NCBI RefSeq assembly: GCF_018343515.1
Contig: NZ_JAGYPD010000006.1
Location: 124,001-188,000, forward strand
Length of the DNA: 64,000 bases
Direction of reading: 5' to 3'
From: Bacillus sp. FJAT-50079
GTDB taxonomy: Bacteria; Bacillota; Bacilli; Bacillales; Bacillaceae_C
Both the position numbers and the translations under genes were made by a program. This document shows, piece by piece, positions 45,443-54,431 of the stretch (the stretch's first letter is position 1; every line of letters starts with the position of its first letter). A model generated the notes under the pieces. It was not told the origin of the DNA. It ran no database searches and saw nothing but the letters and a program-made list of their open reading frames with translations.

Positions 45443-46525
45443 ATGAAGGTAATGATCAACACGGCATCCAAAACATATCCGGTTTATATTGAACAAGGAG
45501 CGATTCGCTTTATTCGTGAAACTTTGCATCAAAAGCAATACACGAAATTATTTGTTATTACGGATACGGTTGTTGAGAGTTTGTATCTTGAAAGATTAAA
45601 AGCACAATTACCAGAAGAGATTGAAACGGTCGCTTATACGGTTCCCGCTGGCGAAAAAGCAAAGCAGTTTTCCGTTTATGAAGCATGTTTAAACTTTGCA
45701 TTACAAGAAGGGCTTGATCGTAAGTCATGCATTATCGCATTCGGCGGGGGAGCCGTCGGGGATCTTGCCGGCTTTGTTGCGGCTACATTTATGCGGGGAA
45801 TTGACTTTATTCAAGTGCCAACGACCATCTTGGCTCATGATAGTGCAGTCGGAGGCAAAACAGCGATCAATGTAACACTTGGCAAAAATATGGTCGGGGC
45901 TTTTCATCAACCTGAGGCGGTCATTTATGATATTGATTTTTTACAAAGCCTTCCAGACTCTGAACTAAGATCCGGCATGGCAGAAGTCATTAAACATGCG
46001 TTAATCGCTGATGAAGAGTTATTGCACTTTTTAATGAATGAGATTTCCGATATTAAAAATATTAGCGCGGAGACATATGCGTACATCTTAAAAAGGGGAA
46101 TTGAAATCAAAGCAGGCATCGTTTCTGAGGACGAGCGTGAAACGGGAGTTCGGGCTTACTTGAACTTTGGTCATACGCTTGGTCACGCGATTGAAGCAAC
46201 GGCAGGCTATGGTGTATATACGCATGGAGAGGCTGTAATGATCGGAATGGTCTATGCATTACATATTAGTAAAAGCATGCTTGGATTGGATCTCCCACTC
46301 TCTTCCTTCGTCGCGTGGATCCGCAGTCTTGGCTATCAAGTGAATTTGCCTGAAACGCTTGATTTTGAGACGGCTTTTCAAACAATGCAGCGCGATAAGA
46401 AATCAATCGGCAGTGAGCCATATTTCGTACTTTTAGAAAAAATAGGACAGCCTCTATTGCGAAAAGTGGAAAAGCATGAACTTGAAAAAATATTCACAGA
46501 ACAAATGGAGAACGCAAAAATCTAA
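45443..46525 (+). CDS. aroB: 3-dehydroquinate synthase
   Basis: 360 residues; second step of the shikimate pathway, cyclising DAHP to 3-dehydroquinate with NAD and a divalent metal. Signature segments: AFGGGAVGDLAGFVAATFMRGI (about 95-116), QVPTTILAHDSAVGGKTAIN, and the metal-binding GHTLGHAIEATAG. AGAGGGAT precedes the ATG. It is the only aromatic biosynthesis gene left here: aroF, aroH, trpEDCFBA, hisC, tyrA and aroE, which surround it in B. subtilis, are absent. Confidence 0.96.
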   Translation: MKVMINTASKTYPVYIEQGAIRFIRETLHQKQYTKLFVITDTVVESLYLERLKAQLPEEIETVAYTVPAGEKAKQFSVYEACLNFALQEGLDRKSCIIAFGGGAVGDLAGFVAATFMRGIDFIQVPTTILAHDSAVGGKTAINVTLGKNMVGAFHQPEAVIYDIDFLQSLPDSELRSGMAEVIKHALIADEELLHFLMNEISDIKNISAETYAYILKRGIEIKAGIVSEDERETGVRAYLNFGHTLGHAIEATAGYGVYTHGEAVMIGMVYALHISKSMLGLDLPLSSFVAWIRSLGYQVNLPETLDFETAFQTMQRDKKSIGSEPYFVLLEKIGQPLLRKVEKHELEKIFTEQMENAKI

Positions 46526-46603
46526 TCGATTACGAAAAATTCGCATCATTCCCTCAATTCTTTCATAGCTTGTCTTAAGAGTGATAAAAGGAGGAGGGAT
46601 TGG

Positions 46604-47491
46604 ATGCACTTTATTATTGAAAATGCTCATTTTATTCAAGCGGGTCGGAAAAGAAGGATTTCACTTATGGTTCAAAATAGAGAAATCCGTTATATAGGGG
46701 ACTCCGTTTCGATGTATTCTGTTATGAAGATGGAAGCAGCTTCGTTTTTCCTTACCCCTTCACATATTATGTATACTCCCAATTTACCAGCAGATTCTTT
46801 TGCAATTTTCAAAGCATTTGTTAGTGAGCGGTTACTTGCAGCAGGATGTGGTACAATGATCACTGACTTTTCCATTCGTTATGAATCAGAGATTGACGAG
46901 CGTTTAAGTGAAAAGCGTGCAGCTCTTTTTAGTAGTCCGATCGATTATGTGATCGGGCTTCGCATTTCGCTCAGTAAATTAACGCCTGCTATTGTAAGAA
47001 AATGTGCAAGATATAAAATACCAATTATTTTCGTTGTGGTGAAGGAGAGAACGGAGCTTGATGCAAAGCCGTGGGGATGGATCAAAGAAGCGTCATTTCC
47101 ATCTAATCCGATATTTATTCCTATTCTAGATTCAAACTTAAAGACTGCGGCACAAAAGCGATTATGCAAAGTTTGGACAAAAATATTAGTGAATGAAAAA
47201 ATCAATCATTTGTCTAGTCCGCTAGATGAGCATACACCATTACAAGAAAATATATTAAAGAAAATTGGTTTATATCCGAATAGAGGAATTTTACGGGTTG
47301 GTGGAGAAGTTAGTTATAACCTTTACTGGAAAGATGGACATGCGGACCCTCAATCTGAAGTAGAGGTTCAGCAATTACAATTAGCTGTTTCCGTTCATAA
47401 AGGGAAGTTCCTTTTCAGCGATCCACATGCGCATTTTCATTCAGGCTTTGGCGAGGAGCTTGTAATTAATCAAACAGCTTTATTTGTTTAG
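46604..47491 (+). CDS. uncharacterised protein, possible degenerate amidohydrolase
   Basis: 295 residues with an excellent ribosome site (GGAGGAGGG). I do not recognise a named family. The first 35 residues (FIIENAHFIQAG then LMVQNREIRYIGDSV) resemble the N-terminal composite beta-domain of amidohydrolases and dihydroorotases. A following SERLLAAGCGTMITDF segment resembles the start of their barrel, and GILRVGGEVSYNLYW near 225 resembles the C-terminal beta-domain return. The metal-binding HxH expected after the first domain is absent (PSHIMY instead), so catalysis of the usual kind is unlikely. It occupies the place of the missing trp/aro genes between aroB and ypiA. Fold assignment is inference. 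Confidence 0.6.
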   Translation: MHFIIENAHFIQAGRKRRISLMVQNREIRYIGDSVSMYSVMKMEAASFFLTPSHIMYTPNLPADSFAIFKAFVSERLLAAGCGTMITDFSIRYESEIDERLSEKRAALFSSPIDYVIGLRISLSKLTPAIVRKCARYKIPIIFVVVKERTELDAKPWGWIKEASFPSNPIFIPILDSNLKTAAQKRLCKVWTKILVNEKINHLSSPLDEHTPLQENILKKIGLYPNRGILRVGGEVSYNLYWKDGHADPQSEVEVQQLQLAVSVHKGKFLFSDPHAHFHSGFGEELVINQTALFV

Positions 47492-47508
47492 TAGGAAGGG
47501 TGATGCCG

Positions 47509-48765
47509 ATGAATCCCGCACAGTTAATGATTCGTTATATAGAAGAACAAAATTTGCAGGAAGCAGAAAAACAATTTGAATTAGTGAAAGTAAGTAGCAG
47601 TGATGAGGAAAAGTTTGAGTTAGCCGAAGTGTTGTCCCAATATGGATTTTTAGAAGAGGCGCGACAGCTTTTTGAATTATTGCTGGTGAACCATCCTGAA
47701 GAGTCGGAACTGAAAATTTTACTTGCACAAACATTAATTGAAATGGATATGGATGAGGAAGCATATCATTATTTGGAATCCATATCACCAGAGGACCCGA
47801 ATTATCCAAAAAGTTTACTGATTGAAGCCGATTTATATGAAATGCAGGGCCTTTATGAAGTAAGTGAACAAAAGCTTTTACAGGCAAAGGAAATTGTAGC
47901 AGACGAGCCGATCATTGATTATGCTTTAGCAGAGCTTTATATGTCACAAGGACGCTTTCTGGAAGCTTCTCGGCTGTTTCAGCTGCTCATTGATGCTAAG
48001 CCTGCCTCTCTGAATAATATTGATTTACATGCGAGGATGGCTGAAGCATTAAGTGCGGGAGGCGCGTTTGAGGAATCATTATTTTATTATGAAAACTCAC
48101 TTGCTAATCAATCGGATGTTAACGTATTGTTTGGTTACGGATTAACAAGTTATCAAGCTGGCTTGTATCAAAAAGCGCTGAATGCTTTTAAAAAGTTAAA
48201 AGAAATGGATCCAGATTATCATTCATTATATTTATATTTAGCTAAATGTTATGAACATGAGAATGACATCAAATCTGCTTTAGAGGCAGTTAAATTTGGA
48301 CTTGAGCTTGATGAATATAATAAAGACTTACATTTTTATGCGGGCAATTTATTTCTAAAAAATAATAATGAGCAGGAAGCTGAACACTATTTCCGCGAAG
48401 CCCTCGCCCTCGATCCAGAATTTGTTATGGCTGCGCTAAATATAAATAAATTATTGATTCATCAGGAAAGATACGAAGAGGTGCTGGAAATTATTCATAT
48501 GCTTGATGATGGGAATGCAGATCCTCAATTTCAGTGGGATGCGGCTGTAAGTTTTCAGCATACAGAGCAATATTCAATGGCATTAAAGCATTATGAACTC
48601 GCATATAATGATTTCAAACATAACCGTGATTTCCTCGTTGATTATGGATATTTTTTATTAGAGGAAGGCAAAAGGGAAGAGTCCTCTCACCTTTTCAAGA
48701 AACTTTTACAAATGGAGCCTGACAACGAGGAATGGTATGAGCTCCTTAGAAGTATAGATGAATAA
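47509..48765 (+). CDS. ypiA: TPR-repeat protein YpiA
   Basis: About 418 residues built almost wholly of tetratricopeptide-like helical pairs (for example [31 protein letters not shown] and [27 protein letters not shown]). It is acidic and has no membrane segment. Size and position match B. subtilis YpiA. TPR proteins act as protein-binding scaffolds; the partner is unknown. I took ATG 47509 after GGAAGG; GTG 47500 and ATG 47503 are alternatives. It overlaps the start region of ypiB. Confidence 0.88.
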   Translation: MNPAQLMIRYIEEQNLQEAEKQFELVKVSSSDEEKFELAEVLSQYGFLEEARQLFELLLVNHPEESELKILLAQTLIEMDMDEEAYHYLESISPEDPNYPKSLLIEADLYEMQGLYEVSEQKLLQAKEIVADEPIIDYALAELYMSQGRFLEASRLFQLLIDAKPASLNNIDLHARMAEALSAGGAFEESLFYYENSLANQSDVNVLFGYGLTSYQAGLYQKALNAFKKLKEMDPDYHSLYLYLAKCYEHENDIKSALEAVKFGLELDEYNKDLHFYAGNLFLKNNNEQEAEHYFREALALDPEFVMAALNINKLLIHQERYEEVLEIIHMLDDGNADPQFQWDAAVSFQHTEQYSMALKHYELAYNDFKHNRDFLVDYGYFLLEEGKREESSHLFKKLLQMEPDNEEWYELLRSIDE

Positions 48766-48796
48766 TAAGCGAAAAAAAGCAGAGGAGGGAAGTAAA

Positions 48797-49342
48797 ATGG
48801 CAACCCCTGTATCTGTCAACGAGAAGAAAGAATTTATTCGTTGGTTTTTAAATCGATATCAATTGAAGAGAAGAGAGTCGGTTTGGATTCTCAATTATTT
48901 AATGAGTCATGACAAGTTAATGGAAAAAGTGCATTTTGTCGAGGAAGCCCAATGTTGTCCGAGAGGCTTGATTATGTCTACTCATTGTACAAGAGATGTC
49001 CCATTTCGCTTTTACAAAGAAAACATTATGACGACTGATGCGGAAAAATCATTTCATGATATCCGCTTAAATCGTGATGAAGAAATATACATTCAAATTA
49101 ATTTTCGCTCATCGAATTTATCGCATCAATATGCAGCAGTGCTAGAGGATAATCCATATTTGCAAAAAAACTCGTATATTAATGAAAAGGATAAAGTCAT
49201 TGTGGAAAAATTGCTTTCTCATAGTTTGAAATCCTTTCAAGAGGAAAAACTATTAAAAGCGATCGATCAAGCACTGGATTCAGGTGATAAAGAAACATTT
49301 GAACAACTATCAGTAAAATTAAATGAATTAAGAATGACATAG
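48797..49342 (+). CDS. ypiB: UPF0302 family protein YpiB
   Basis: 181 residues matching B. subtilis YpiB in size and position. It includes [25 protein letters not shown] near the N-terminus and a C-terminal [25 protein letters not shown] helix pair. GAGGAGGG precedes ATG 48797; a longer frame to 48758 would overlap ypiA with no ribosome site. The function is not known. A terminator follows immediately. Confidence 0.87.
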   Translation: MATPVSVNEKKEFIRWFLNRYQLKRRESVWILNYLMSHDKLMEKVHFVEEAQCCPRGLIMSTHCTRDVPFRFYKENIMTTDAEKSFHDIRLNRDEEIYIQINFRSSNLSHQYAAVLEDNPYLQKNSYINEKDKVIVEKLLSHSLKSFQEEKLLKAIDQALDSGDKETFEQLSVKLNELRMT

Positions 49343-49376
49343 CATCCTCCAACGTCTTTGGAGGATGTTTTTTGTT
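49343..49376 (+). terminator. intrinsic terminator after ypiB
   Basis: CATCCTCCAA and TTGGAGGATG form a 10-bp stem, then TTTTTTG. Confidence 0.92.
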
Positions 49377-49568
49377 AACAAAATTTGTTGTGATATAGTG
49401 CCGGGTTCGATTAACGCATTTTAGTGGTTCTAGAAAGTAGTTAACGGTGCCGAAGTCATTAAGAGAAGAGGAACATTAAGTCCGATATAATCGGAATGAA
49501 TCGGTTTTAATTAATGAACAATTAAGAAAGCAGACGGCTTATAGCCTTTAAATCTGTGATTTTTTGTC

Positions 49569-50640
49569 TAAAAGACATCCTCCCTGTAATTTGGTGAAAC
49601 ACTGTCCAATAGGAAGTGCCTAAAGGACACTCTTCCTGTAATTTAATGAAACACTGTCTAATAGGAAGCGCCTAAAAGACATCCTCCCTGTAATTTAGTG
49701 AAACTTTGTCCAATAGGAAGTGCCTAAAGGACATTCTTGCTGTAATTTAGTGAAACTTTGTCCAATAGGAAGCGTCTAAAGGACACTCTTCCTGTGATTT
49801 AGTGAACACTGTCTAATAGGAATAGTCTAAAGGACAATCTTGCTGTAATTTAGTGAAACTCTGTCTAATAGGAAGCGTCTAAAGGACCCTCTCCCTGTAA
49901 TTTAGTGAAACACTGTCCAATAGGAAGTGCCTAAAAGACACTCTTCCTGTAATTTAGTGAAACTGTGTCCAATAGGAAGCGCCTAAAAGACATCCTCCCT
50001 GTAATTTAGTGAAACTTTGTCCAATAGGAAGTGCCTAAAGGACATTCTTGCTGTAATTTAGTGAAACTTTGTCCAATAGGAAGTGCCTAAAGGACACTCT
50101 CCCTGTAATTTAGTGAAACACTGTCTAATAGGAAGTGCCTAAAGGACATTCTCCCTGTAATTTAGTGAAACACTGTCTAATAGGAAGTGCCTAAAAGACA
50201 TCCTCCCTGTAATTTAGTGAAACACTGTCTAATAGGAAGCGTCTAAAAGACATCCTCCCTGTAATTTAGTGAAACACTGTCTAATAGGAATAGTCTAAAG
50301 GACATTCTTGCTGTAATTTAGTGAAACTTTGTCCAATAGGAATAGTCTAAAGGACATTCTTGCTGTAATTTAGTGAAACTTTGTCTAATAGGAAGAGTCT
50401 AAAGGACGCACTTCCTGTAATTTAGTGAAACACTGTCTAATAGGAAGCGTCTAAAGGACACACTCTCTGAATTTTATTGAACTCTGTCCAATAGGAAGCG
50501 CCTAAAAGACATCCTCCCTGTAATTTAGTGAAACACTGTCCATTAAGAAGCGGCTAAAGGACATTCTCTCTGAATTTTATTGAACTCTGTCCAATAGGAA
50601 GTGTTTAATGATCTTTCCTTCGCAACTTAATAAAATTCTG
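49569..50640. repeat. 52-bp tandem repeat array (about 20 units)
   Basis: The unit reads roughly TAAARGACATYCTYCCTGTAA, then TTTAGTGAAACACTGTCCAA, then TAGGAAGYGCC. The anchor AATAGGAA occurs about 19 times at close to 52-bp spacing, from about 49608 to 50597. Units differ at a few positions (GTGCC, GCGCC, GCGTC, ATAGTC) and the last ones decay. Each unit holds a short imperfect inverted repeat, TGTCC-AA-TAGG ... CCTA-AA-GGACA. No long open frame crosses it and the unit is not a multiple of three. It lies between the ypiB terminator and ypiF. The DNA on both sides (49380-49568, 50641-50883) shows no gene. Confidence 0.92.
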
Positions 50641-50883
50641 TCAAAAAGAAAGCGACAAATGTTCTCGGTCTTTGCTTAAGCGAAAATTGTTTGAAAACAA
50701 GCGTTAATATCCCATGCCAATGTTTTCCGAAAGTAATTTAATTTCTATATACTATTTTGATCATTCCGCTTTTACTCTTGCGTTTTTCCGCAGAATATAG
50801 GTAAGGGACCAATGTGTTAAACATGTTAAATTAAATCCAACGTGGTAAAGTAGAATGGATGAAGATAATAAGAGGTGGAATCG

Positions 50884-51342
50884 ATGAATTGGAATGCGCA
50901 AGATGTGGAATTATATTTACAAGAAAGGGATTATATTGATACGGCTGTCATTCCGTTGCTGCCGATTTCCTTTCAATCTGGGATAAGGGCAGCGGCTGAG
51001 CAAGGGGAATATACTACATTATTTTCAATGCATTTAGAGCGACAATTTAAAGGTAGAATGTTGTTTTTTCCTCCCTTTACATATGTGGATGAGCCTGAAA
51101 CGATGATTGAAATGCTACAAAAGTGGGAAGAAAAGATAATGGAGAGCGGCTTCTTGCATGTGTTTTTTCTGACATCCGATGGGCGTTGGACATCACTGCA
51201 AGAGCATCTAAAAGGCTCATTATTTTATGTCCCTTCCGTGCCGTTGCAACATATGGAAGACAAGTATAAACACTCGATTATGGAGGACCAACTCAAAAAG
51301 ATGATGCCGGATATTGTTGGAGGTTGGCAGCGTTCCCAGTGA
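50884..51342 (+). CDS. ypiF: DUF2487 family protein YpiF
   Basis: 152 residues, hydrophilic, beginning MNWNAQDVELYLQERDYIDTAV. Position directly upstream of qcrA matches B. subtilis YpiF. No catalytic motif can be named. AGAGGTGG precedes ATG 50884; a GTG nine bases earlier overlaps that site. A role in the bc complex is possible only from location. Confidence 0.8.
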   Translation: MNWNAQDVELYLQERDYIDTAVIPLLPISFQSGIRAAAEQGEYTTLFSMHLERQFKGRMLFFPPFTYVDEPETMIEMLQKWEEKIMESGFLHVFFLTSDGRWTSLQEHLKGSLFYVPSVPLQHMEDKYKHSIMEDQLKKMMPDIVGGWQRSQ

Positions 51343-51484
51343 ATGCCACATAGTTGACAATGTTTACGTTCGTATTTGATTGACCTTCTTGCTTTATTGA
51401 TATATCATTATTATGTCCTAGTTTGTTATAATGTGCATAATTTTGTCCGGCTGGACTTACCTTACTGACAGAGGGGGGAAAAGG

Positions 51485-51997
51485 ATGAGCAAGAATCCTG
51501 TAACTAGACGTCAATTTTTAAGCTATACACTAACAGGTGTAGGTGGATTTATGGCGGCTGGAATGATCATGCCAATGCTTCGCTTTGCAATTGATCCAGT
51601 GTTAAAAGCAGAAGCAACAGGTGATTTTAAAATGACCGATAAAAAAATTGCTGATATCACAGCAGAACCGGTGCGTGTTGACTTTAAATATGAACAAAAA
51701 GATGCATGGCACACAGGAGAAACAACCCAGACCGCATGGGTCTACACAAATGACGCAGGTGAAATTGTAGCGCTTTCACCAATCTGTAAACATCTTGGCT
51801 GTACAGTTAGCTGGAATGGAAGTGAAAAATACCCAGACCGCTTTTTCTGCCCGTGTCATAACGGTGTTTACACGAAAGATGGAAATAACGTCCCAGGCAC
51901 ACCGCCGCGAGGACCACTGGACGCTTATCCAGTGCAAGAAAAAGACGGCTTTTTAATGCTTGGTACACCTGAAGAAAATCCATTTGTAAGAAAGTAA
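51485..51997 (+). CDS. qcrA: menaquinol:cytochrome c reductase iron-sulfur (Rieske) subunit
   Basis: 170 residues. N-terminal Tat-like motif RRQFLSY and a hydrophobic anchor (about 10-32), then a Rieske domain with [2Fe-2S] ligands CKHLGC (about 101-106) and CPCHNG (about 122-127). It takes electrons from menaquinol and passes them to cytochrome c. GAGGGGGG precedes ATG 51485; the upstream in-frame extension has no support. It is the first gene of qcrABC. Confidence 0.96.
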   Translation: MSKNPVTRRQFLSYTLTGVGGFMAAGMIMPMLRFAIDPVLKAEATGDFKMTDKKIADITAEPVRVDFKYEQKDAWHTGETTQTAWVYTNDAGEIVALSPICKHLGCTVSWNGSEKYPDRFFCPCHNGVYTKDGNNVPGTPPRGPLDAYPVQEKDGFLMLGTPEENPFVRK

Positions 51998-52011
51998 AGG
52001 AGGCGTAATCA

Positions 52012-52686
52012 TTGCTAAACAAAGTGTATGATTGGATTGACGAGCGCTTGGATATTACGCCAATATGGAGAGACATTGCAGACCATGAAGTGCCTGAGCA
52101 CGTAAACCCAGCACATCATTTTTCTGCGTTCGTTTACTGCTTCGGCGGTTTAACGTTCTTTATTACAGTAATCCAAATCTTATCAGGTATGTTTTTAACA
52201 ATGTATTATGTGCCTGATATTAAAAACGCTTGGGAATCCGTTTATTATCTTCAAAATGAAGTAGCGTTTGGACAAATTGTTCGCGGCATGCACCACTGGG
52301 GAGCAAGTCTAGTCATTGTAATGATGTTTTTACATACACTGCGCGTATTTTTCCAAGGCGCATATAAAAAACCGCGTGAGCTTAACTGGGTAGTAGGGGT
52401 ACTTATCTTCTTCGTTATGCTTGCACTTGGTTTGACTGGATACTTACTTCCATGGGATATGAAGGCATTGTTTGCAACGAAGGTTACTTTGGACATTGTT
52501 GAATCTGTTCCGTTAATCGGACCGTATGCGAAAACATTAATTGCGGGTGATCCGACGATCGTTGGAGCGCAAACGTTAACACGTTTCTTCGCTATTCACG
52601 TATTCTTCTTGCCAGCAGCATTGATTGGACTAATGGCTGCGCATTTTATTATGATTCGCAGACAAGGTATCGCTGGTCCACTGTAA
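52012..52686 (+). CDS. qcrB: menaquinol:cytochrome c reductase cytochrome b subunit
   Basis: 224 residues, a cytochrome b6-type protein with four membrane helices and the haem-ligand histidines in VRGMHHWGASLVIVMMFLH and RFFAIHVFFLPA. The first Cys of the b6-type covalent haem site is not obvious near the N-terminus (the segment near FFITVIQILSG has none), so covalent haem attachment should be checked. The start is TTG 52012, seven bases after AAAGGAGG. Confidence 0.95.
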   Translation: MLNKVYDWIDERLDITPIWRDIADHEVPEHVNPAHHFSAFVYCFGGLTFFITVIQILSGMFLTMYYVPDIKNAWESVYYLQNEVAFGQIVRGMHHWGASLVIVMMFLHTLRVFFQGAYKKPRELNWVVGVLIFFVMLALGLTGYLLPWDMKALFATKVTLDIVESVPLIGPYAKTLIAGDPTIVGAQTLTRFFAIHVFFLPAALIGLMAAHFIMIRRQGIAGPL

Positions 52687-52728
52687 AATTTACTGAATAC
52701 TTATATGTAACTTAAAGGAGGGGACGTC

Positions 52729-53496
52729 ATGCAACGAGGCAAAGGAATGAAGTTTGTCGGAGATTCACGTGTTTCAGCTGAGCGGAAATCGAATCTGCCG
52801 AAGGACTATTCCGAATACCCTGGAAAAACGGAAGCATTCTGGCCCGATTTCCTTTTGAAGGAATGGCTAGTTGGTGCTGTTTTCCTAATCGGATTTTTAT
52901 GTTTGACAGTGGCGCATGAGCCTCCGCTCGAGCGCATTGCCGATCCAACTGATACCGGATATATCGCAATTCCGGACTGGTATTTCTTGTTTCTATATCA
53001 ATTATTAAAGTACTCATATACATCTGGTCCTTATAATATTCTTGGAACAGTAGTCATTCCTGGGCTTGCATTTGGTGGATTATTGCTTGCACCATTTATT
53101 GATCGCGGACCTGAGCGTCGCGCATCTAAACGTCCATTTGCAACAGGATTCATGCTTCTTGCATTTGCCGGTATTTTCTATTTAACTTGGGAAGCGGTAG
53201 ATATGCATGACTGGGATGCAGCAGCACAACAAGGAAAAATCACCGCAGCATTCGAAGTCGACAAGGAAGATGAAGGCTATCAAGTGTACGCAAACCAAAG
53301 TTGTATCAACTGTCATGGTGAAAACCTCGAAGGAGGGCCAGCTGCTCCAGCATTAGTAGATATGGAGCATACGGTTGATGAAATTAAAGACATTGCCCAT
53401 AACGGGATTGGAAGTATGCCTGCTGGTCAGTACGATGGTTCTGAAGAAGATTTAGATAAACTAGCTGAGTTCTTAGTGAATTTGAAAAGTGAATAA
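52729..53496 (+). CDS. qcrC: menaquinol:cytochrome c reductase cytochrome b/c subunit
   Basis: 255 residues: a subunit IV-like membrane part (three helices, about 45-160) fused to a C-terminal cytochrome c domain with CxxCH (SCINCHGENLEGG, near 190) and a distal Met in GSMPAGQ. This fusion is typical of Bacillus bc complexes. A very strong ribosome site (AAAGGAGGGG) precedes the ATG. A terminator follows. Confidence 0.96.
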   Translation: MQRGKGMKFVGDSRVSAERKSNLPKDYSEYPGKTEAFWPDFLLKEWLVGAVFLIGFLCLTVAHEPPLERIADPTDTGYIAIPDWYFLFLYQLLKYSYTSGPYNILGTVVIPGLAFGGLLLAPFIDRGPERRASKRPFATGFMLLAFAGIFYLTWEAVDMHDWDAAAQQGKITAAFEVDKEDEGYQVYANQSCINCHGENLEGGPAAPALVDMEHTVDEIKDIAHNGIGSMPAGQYDGSEEDLDKLAEFLVNLKSE

Positions 53497-53503
53497 TGAA
53501 AAG

Positions 53504-53531
53504 AAGAGTCGGCTTTTGCCGACTCTTTTTT
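53504..53531 (+). terminator. intrinsic terminator after qcrABC
   Basis: AAGAGTCGGC and GCCGACTCTT form a stem around TTTT, followed by a T run. Confidence 0.92.
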
Positions 53532-53541
53532 CAAGAGAATA

Positions 53542-53732
53542 GAAAGTATAGATTTTTCGTTGCTTTCATTTTGAAGTAGCATATTCTTGTCTAGCTCCAG
53601 TCGCCCAGCGACTAGCAAACTTCACTCTTCTTCCTACGATAAGTCAACATCGGCTCATTCTTTCGCCGTGTTTCCTTTATCTCGTCAGAATCGCTCCAGT
53701 TTGTACGTCGCTAAACGGGCGCTTGCGCTTTT
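53542..53732. repeat. dispersed intergenic repeat, family 1 (copy D)
   Basis: The 5' part (GAAAGTATAGATTTTTCG to AAGTAGCATATTCTT) matches copy B; the core from 53589 (GTCTAGCTCCAGTCGCCCAG, GACTAGCAAACTTCACTCTTC) matches copy A. It ends TAAACGGGCGCTTGCGCTTTT. It is inserted between the qcrC terminator and ypjA and stops about 9 bp before the ypjA ribosome site. Confidence 0.85.
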
Positions 53733-53759
53733 CTTAGAATGGAGGCTCATTATTCGAAT

Positions 53760-54353
53760 ATGAATCATATATATACGATATTAACGAACCGTCTTTTTTT
53801 ATGGTTGCTTTTAATAGTAAATACGGCTGGGACGATTTATGGATACATTTGGTATGAAGGTCAGCTTGAACTGACACCAACGTATTTTCTGCCTTTTGTA
53901 CCTGATAGTCCAACAGCAAGCTTATTTTTTTGTTTCGTTTTGCTAGCCTTTCTATTAAAGAAAAATTGGGGATTAGCTGAAGCGTTGGCGCTTATTACGT
54001 TATTTAAATACGGAATTTGGGCAGTAGTTATGAATATTTTAACCTTAAATGTCACAGGTTATCTCCCTTGGCAAGGCTATATGTTAATCGCTTCACACGG
54101 GGCAATGGCCATTCAGGCGATTCTTTACGCGCCTTATTATCGAATGAAAACATGGCATATTGCCGCTGCTGCGATTTGGACGCTTCATAATGACGTGATT
54201 GATTATGTATTTATGCAATATCCGATTTATCCGGGCTTGGAGCTTTATATTGCAGAAATCGGTTATTTCACTTTTTGGCTAAGTATTGTCGCGATCGCAA
54301 TTGCCTACTATTTTTCTAAGCGTAACCAAACAGAAGGAAAATATATGTTTTAA
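53760..54353 (+). CDS. ypjA: DUF1405 membrane protein YpjA
   Basis: 197 residues with about six membrane helices; includes YYRMKTWHIAAAAIWTLHNDVIDYV, typical of DUF1405. Position after qcrC matches B. subtilis YpjA. I chose ATG 53760, downstream of GGAGG at 53741-53745. An ATG at 53739 would include that ribosome site. The function is unknown. Any promoter must lie in or read through the dispersed repeat just upstream. Confidence 0.82.
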   Translation: MNHIYTILTNRLFLWLLLIVNTAGTIYGYIWYEGQLELTPTYFLPFVPDSPTASLFFCFVLLAFLLKKNWGLAEALALITLFKYGIWAVVMNILTLNVTGYLPWQGYMLIASHGAMAIQAILYAPYYRMKTWHIAAAAIWTLHNDVIDYVFMQYPIYPGLELYIAEIGYFTFWLSIVAIAIAYYFSKRNQTEGKYMF

Positions 54354-54374
54354 GACTGAGTGAAATGATTGCTC

Positions 54375-54404
54375 GGTCTATTCTTGTCCACTCTCTCATA
54401 CAGT
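54375..54404 (+). promoter_or_regulatory. SigE-like promoter of ypjB
   Basis: GGTCTATT, 14 bp, then CATACAGT, close to the SigE consensus, about 28 bp before the ypjB start. Spacing equals that of the cotJ promoter in this window. YpjB is annotated as a sporulation protein, which agrees. Confidence 0.6.
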
Positions 54405-54431
54405 TTAATAGTAGTATGGGGAGGGATTAAG

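Noticed and set aside
49569-50640. Possible CRISPR array
   Set aside because: The 52-bp units follow each other directly with no unique spacers, and no cas genes are present. It is a tandem repeat.
49569-50640. Compensatory base changes in the inverted repeat of the 52-bp unit (TGTCC/GGACA against TGTCT/AGACA)
   Set aside because: Tallying about 19 units, the C-A mismatch occurs in about three, which is what independent variation of the two positions predicts. There is no covariation support for an RNA stem.
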